Shown in pieces: positions 60,898 to 64,000 of a stretch of DNA of 64,000 bases. Position 1 is the stretch's first letter; each line of letters starts with the position of its first letter. The translations under genes and the position numbers were made by a program. Below the pieces are notes generated by a model, which ran no database searches, was not told where the DNA came from, and saw nothing but the letters and a program-made list of their open reading frames with translations. Source of the DNA: Mycobacterium colombiense (lineage in GTDB: Bacteria; Actinomycetota; Actinomycetes; Mycobacteriales; Mycobacteriaceae); contig NZ_LZKI01000047.1 of the NCBI RefSeq assembly GCF_001672755.1, positions 34,882 through 98,881 of the forward strand, given 5' to 3'.

Positions 60898-61833
60898 TCA
60901 GACGCTCGCCAGGGCGCGCTCGTCCTCCTCGGCGAAGGTGTCCTCGAGCTGCAGCGGCGTGTAGTCGAGGTCGATCTCGCCGAGCGGCCGGCCTCGGGCG
61001 CTGGAGATGGTGCCGAAGCGCCGCATCCCCTTGTCCGAGGCGTACTGCATGAACTCGTCCACCGACAGCCCGAACGGCATCGGATCGTAGAGGGCGAAGC
61101 CTTCCTCGATCAGGCGCAGGCCCAGCGGCATCAGCTCGTTCATCCGCGTTTCGAAGACGCCCCAGTTGGCGTCGTCGGCGGCGACGTGGCGCCGGCAGGT
61201 GAAGGTGCCCCACGCCATGTGCCGTCGCTCGTCATCGCCGATGCGCCGCACCAACTCCTGCATGCCGGGCAGGATGCCACGTTCGACGCAGATCTTGTGC
61301 CAGCCGAAGTAACCGGTCAGCGCCAGCATGCCTTCAACCATGTGGTTGTAGGTGACCGACGCCCGCACCTGGGCGGCCGGCGACGGATCGACCGTCAGCG
61401 CGTTCAGGCAGTCCGGCAGTTCCTCGTAAAAGATCGTGCGGTAGGTCGGGACGTCGTCGAGGAAGTTGTGCAGGTCCTCGGTGATGCCGATGGCGTCGAG
61501 CCACATGCGGAACACCTGGACGTGCTTGGCCTCCTCGAAGGCGAACTGCGTCAGATACATCTCGTCGCCGAGCCGGCCTTCGGCCCGCATCGCGGCCATG
61601 AACGGCTGGATGTCCTGGGTCACCGACTCCTCGCCGGCGATGAACTCGGCGCACAGCCGGGTCGCATAGCTGCGTTCGTCGTCGGTGAGCCGTTCCCAGT
61701 CCTCGCGGTCGCGGGAGAAGTCGATGTCGGCCGGATTCCAGAACTTCGCGTTGCCGCCTGCAAACAGCTTGAGCGGCAGGCTGTCCCAGTTGAGTCCGCC
61801 CTCGACCATCGAGGCAATTCGGGTGCGATTCAT
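60898..61833 (-). CDS. R2-like ligand-binding oxidase (R2lox)
   Basis: This 311-residue protein corresponds to Rv0233 (formerly NrdB-like). It is a ferritin-like Mn/Fe protein that binds a long-chain fatty acid. All ligands of the M. tuberculosis enzyme are conserved: E68, E101, H104, E167, E202 and H205. The pair V71 and Y162, which forms the unusual Val-Tyr ether cross-link, is also present. Ribonucleotide-reductase features such as the radical-tyrosine pathway are lacking. Its ATG overlaps the stop of the TetR gene in an ATGA junction, so the two form an operon. Confidence 0.93.
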   Translation of the reverse strand: MNRTRIASMVEGGLNWDSLPLKLFAGGNAKFWNPADIDFSRDREDWERLTDDERSYATRLCAEFIAGEESVTQDIQPFMAAMRAEGRLGDEMYLTQFAFEEAKHVQVFRMWLDAIGITEDLHNFLDDVPTYRTIFYEELPDCLNALTVDPSPAAQVRASVTYNHMVEGMLALTGYFGWHKICVERGILPGMQELVRRIGDDERRHMAWGTFTCRRHVAADDANWGVFETRMNELMPLGLRLIEEGFALYDPMPFGLSVDEFMQYASDKGMRRFGTISSARGRPLGEIDLDYTPLQLEDTFAEEDERALASV

Positions 61834-62525
61834 GTGACCTCCTCAGATCGTTTGGGGGCTGAGCCCAGTGGCGAGGTTTTCGGCGCAGCCGCGAACGCGG
61901 CCGCCAGCACCGCGACGAGCCTGCGCACGGCCAGCGCCGGCTGTTCCGGGGTGGGCTCGTCGAGCCCCAGAATCGGGTCAAGGCCGCGCATGTAGGGCGC
62001 CAGAGCCAGATGCGGGAAGATCAACAGCAGCAACGACAACAGCGCGTCGGTATCGGAATCCGCGCGCAGGTCGCCGCGGACGTGCGCGTCGCGCACGAGC
62101 GGGCGCATCACTTCCAGGTAGTGACGGTGGATCACGTGCTGCACGCTGACGCGGGCTTCGGTGTCGACTTCCAGTGTCGCCGCGGCGTGCAGCGCGCGTT
62201 CGTGCGGGTGGTCCGCGAAGTAGGCCACCCACGTGTCGAGCCAGTCGGTGAGGAAGTCGAAGAAGGGCCGGCTCGGGTCGAGCTCACGGATACGGTCCTC
62301 CATGTAGGCACGCACCCGTTGGCTGCCGATGTCGGCGATGAACGCGTACAGGTCGCGCTTGTCCGCGAAGTACTGGAACAGGCTGCCCTTGGCGACCCCG
62401 GCGCGGCGGGCGATGACATTCAGGCTGCCCCGGGAGAACCCGTGGGCCCCGAACTCCGACTCCGCGGCCTCGATGATCGCGGCGCGACGAGCGGGATCGA
62501 CGCGTGCCCAGGTGACCGTTGGCAA
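61830..62525 (-). CDS. TetR family transcriptional regulator (Rv0232-like)
   Basis: This 231-residue regulator corresponds to Rv0232. The HTH lies at residues 12-60 ([40 protein letters not shown] with ADKRD). The start is TTG 62525 with AAAGGAGGGGCA just before it. The stop overlaps the R2lox start by 4 bp. A perfect 15-bp palindrome 18 bp upstream of the start is almost certainly its own operator, so it represses itself and R2lox. A fatty acid or acyl-CoA is a plausible inducer, given R2lox binds fatty acids. Confidence 0.9.
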   Translation of the reverse strand: MPTVTWARVDPARRAAIIEAAESEFGAHGFSRGSLNVIARRAGVAKGSLFQYFADKRDLYAFIADIGSQRVRAYMEDRIRELDPSRPFFDFLTDWLDTWVAYFADHPHERALHAAATLEVDTEARVSVQHVIHRHYLEVMRPLVRDAHVRGDLRADSDTDALLSLLLLIFPHLALAPYMRGLDPILGLDEPTPEQPALAVRRLVAVLAAAFAAAPKTSPLGSAPKRSEEVT

Positions 62526-62542
62526 TGCCCCTCCTTTGGTGA

Positions 62543-62557
62543 ATGACCACTGGTCAT
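62543..62557. promoter_or_regulatory. Palindromic operator of the TetR-R2lox operon
   Basis: ATGACCA-C-TGGTCAT is a perfect 7-1-7 inverted repeat 18 bp upstream of the TetR start. Size and symmetry are those of a TetR-family operator. Confidence 0.7.
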
Positions 62558-62730
62558 CCTACTGTGAGCCACGCCACAGTCAAGGGCGCACGGCGGGCGG
62601 TCTCCCCGCGGCGCCGCGGCGGCCGACCGGCAGATCGCCGAGCCACACCGGCGAGAAACTCGGCCGGCGAGCACTATCGGTGATAGCGGCGCGGTGCAGG
62701 GCGGACGCCGACCAGAACTGAGGAGTGACC

Positions 62731-63678
62731 GTGACGACGCAGCACGACAGCATGGCGTGGCCCAGCCTGCGGGTAGACGACTGGGCCCCGACGAGGCAGA
62801 CACTGCACATGTGGGCTCAGATCGTCGGCAAGGTCCGGCTGGCCCATTCGCCGTTGGTCAACCACTGGTGGCAGGTCACCTCGTATGTGACCCCGCGCGG
62901 TTTGACGACGTCGGCGATCCCGTACGGGACGGCGGTCTTCGATATGGAGTTCGACTTCATCGACCATGTGCTGATGATCCGCAGCAGCACCGGCGCGACC
63001 CGCGCTGTGCGCCTGGAACCGAAATCGGTGGCCGAGTTCTACTCGCAGACGATGCGGGCACTCGACGAACTGGGTTTCTCCACGCGCATCCAAGCGCACC
63101 CCAACGAGGTGGATCCGGCCCTGCCGTTCGCCGACGATGTCGAACATGCGTCGTACGACCCTGATGCGGCAAACCTGTTCTGGCGCCAACTGCTTGCAGC
63201 GAACCGCGTGCTGGGCCAGTTTCGGTCACGGTTCATGGGTAAGGTGAGTCCGGTCCATTTCTTCTGGGGCGCAATGGATCTCGCGTGCACCAGATTTTCC
63301 GGGCGCGGTGCGCCCCGCCACCTGGGCGGCGCACCCAATTGCGGAGACTGGGTGATGGTCGAGGGCTACTCGCGAGAACTGAGCAGCTGTGGGTTCTTTC
63401 CCGGCGGGGGCGACGAGGGCGCTTTCTACGCCTACGCCTATCCCGAACCCGACGGCTTCGCCGACCACCCGGTCGGTCCCGAGGAGGCGGGCTACGACAA
63501 GGATCTCGGTGAGTACCTGTTGCCATACGAGGCGGTGCGGCGGGCAGCCGACCCCGACCAGACGCTCCTGGGGTTCTTGCAGGACACCTACGAAGCGGCC
63601 GCGGTGCATGCCGGCTGGGACCGCACCGCGCTCGAAGACGACCCCGATCGCTGGAAGGCCCATCAAATTCGCGCATGA
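62731..63678 (+). CDS. DUF5996 family protein
   Basis: This 315-residue protein matches DUF5996 proteins, which have no assigned function. Landmarks are WPSLRVDDWAPTRQTLHMWA near the start (residues 10-29), HSPLVNHWWQVTSYVTPRGL (39-58) and PVHFFWGAMDLACTRFSGR (about 205-223), with conserved Trp and His. The C-terminal half contains FYAYAYPEPDGF and DLGEYLLPYEAVR. GTG 62731 is used, with GAGGAG five bases upstream; a GTG two codons earlier sits on that site. It is divergent from the TetR gene, and its 3' flank carries the repeats at 63714. Confidence 0.7.
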   Translation: MTTQHDSMAWPSLRVDDWAPTRQTLHMWAQIVGKVRLAHSPLVNHWWQVTSYVTPRGLTTSAIPYGTAVFDMEFDFIDHVLMIRSSTGATRAVRLEPKSVAEFYSQTMRALDELGFSTRIQAHPNEVDPALPFADDVEHASYDPDAANLFWRQLLAANRVLGQFRSRFMGKVSPVHFFWGAMDLACTRFSGRGAPRHLGGAPNCGDWVMVEGYSRELSSCGFFPGGGDEGAFYAYAYPEPDGFADHPVGPEEAGYDKDLGEYLLPYEAVRRAADPDQTLLGFLQDTYEAAAVHAGWDRTALEDDPDRWKAHQIRA

Positions 63679-63713
63679 GCGCGTTTCGTGCGGCCGAGGG
63701 TCGTTGTCGCCGA

Positions 63714-63766
63714 GCGCCCGGCTGGGCGGGCGCTCGAATCCCGACGCCCGGCTGGGCGGGCGCTCG
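63714..63766. repeat. Direct repeat with hairpin potential
   Basis: CGCCCGGCTGGGCGGGCG followed by CTCG occurs twice, ending at 63736 and 63766, 30 bp apart. Each copy can fold (CGCCCG against CGGGCG). It lies between the convergent DUF5996 gene and the right-edge gene, so it may also terminate transcription. Confidence 0.6.
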
Positions 63767-63834
63767 GCGAGCGGCGAGCGGTTGGGCGGCGAGTGGCGAG
63801 CGGCGAGCGGCGAGCGGCGAGCGGTTGGGCGGCG
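63766..63834. repeat. Heptanucleotide minisatellite-like array
   Basis: A tandem array of a GGCGAGC-type 7-mer is interrupted twice by GGTTGGGC. One run has four consecutive units (about 63795-63822). Such arrays tend to vary in copy number between strains. Confidence 0.7.
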
Positions 63835-63838
63835 AAGG

Positions 63839-64000
63839 CTACGGCCGCATCTGATAGGCGCCGCTGAGCGGCAGCACGTGGTCCTTCCAAATCTGGTCGT
63901 AGCGCGCGGGATCGTGGTCGGGCCGGCGGATCATCCGCAGCGCGAAGCGGGCCTGTTCGTCCGTCGTCGCCGGCTTGTCGGACAGCTCCACGGCGTAGGC
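63839..64000 (-). CDS. 3' end of an unidentified gene entering from the right
   Basis: The last 53 codons plus TAG are visible and the frame is open to the edge. The tail includes KPATTDEQARFALRMIRRPD and PARYDQIWKDHVLPLSGAYQ, then MRP. Codon use is normal. By gene order the acyl-CoA dehydrogenase gene fadE4 (Rv0231) would be expected, but the visible tail is not enough for me to confirm it. Confidence 0.6.
   Translation of the reverse strand, partial: AYAVELSDKPATTDEQARFALRMIRRPDHDPARYDQIWKDHVLPLSGAYQMRP

Noticed and set aside
63839..64000. Naming the right-edge gene fadE4
   Set aside because: Only gene order supports it; the 53 visible residues do not show an acyl-CoA dehydrogenase signature I can recognise.

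Overview
The window is high-GC actinobacterial DNA from a mycobacterium, most likely a slow grower related to the M. avium complex. The evidence is a PPE-PPW protein at the left edge, AftD, LpqI, HtdX/FabG4, a stand-alone LigD-type polymerase, and gene order. Read right to left, the core genes follow the M. tuberculosis order from about Rv0232 to Rv0280 (recalled, not aligned here). Several M. tuberculosis genes are absent from their expected places: oplA, aac(2')-Ic, Rv0246, VapBC pairs, and cobU/cobQ1/PPE2. Several lineage-specific blocks are present instead.

Layout. 1-3.1 kb: PPE-PPW gene behind a Zur-like palindrome, then a divergent MpaB-like oxygenase/TetR pair. 3.1-10.1 kb: an accessory block with a tandemly duplicated two-gene acyltransferase module (PapA-like plus WS/DGAT-like) and an orphan membrane protein. 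10.2-15 kb: VOC protein, TetR, alpha/beta hydrolase, FadE6. 15.1-16.3 kb: an AT-richer island with a tiny W/G-rich exported protein and a plasmid-type ribbon-helix-helix protein with heptad-like operator repeats. 16.4-19.4 kb: FadD2 and the polymerase.

19.4-31.7 kb: nitrate/nitrite region (NarU, NarK3, NnaR regulator, sirohydrochlorin chelatase-like protein, NirD, NirB), interleaved with TetR, an FecB-like lipoprotein and PxpB/PxpC. 31.9-37.3 kb: Hsp20 with stress-promoter elements, a PEP mutase-like enzyme, a small conserved gene, and the three-gene succinate dehydrogenase operon. 37.4-47.3 kb: small proteins and oxidoreductases, FadE5, FadA2, FabG4, HtdX (fatty acid cycle), a ClC channel and TetR. 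47.4-54.9 kb: LpqI, two DUF2613 peptides, AftD and an LMF1-like membrane protein (cell envelope).

54.9-59.4 kb: a second accessory block with NAD formate dehydrogenase and a LysR regulator, a small secreted protein, and an AlsS-like TPP enzyme divergent from gabD1. 60.9-62.5 kb: R2lox with its TetR. 62.7-64 kb: a DUF5996 protein, a heptanucleotide repeat, and the 3' end of a gene entering from the right.

The main functional themes are nitrate assimilation supplied with siroheme, beta-oxidation and acyl-lipid enzymes under several TetR-type palindromes, and central carbon at succinate. AlsS-like enzyme plus GabD1 could make succinate and the SDH operon could oxidise it, but that link is a hypothesis.
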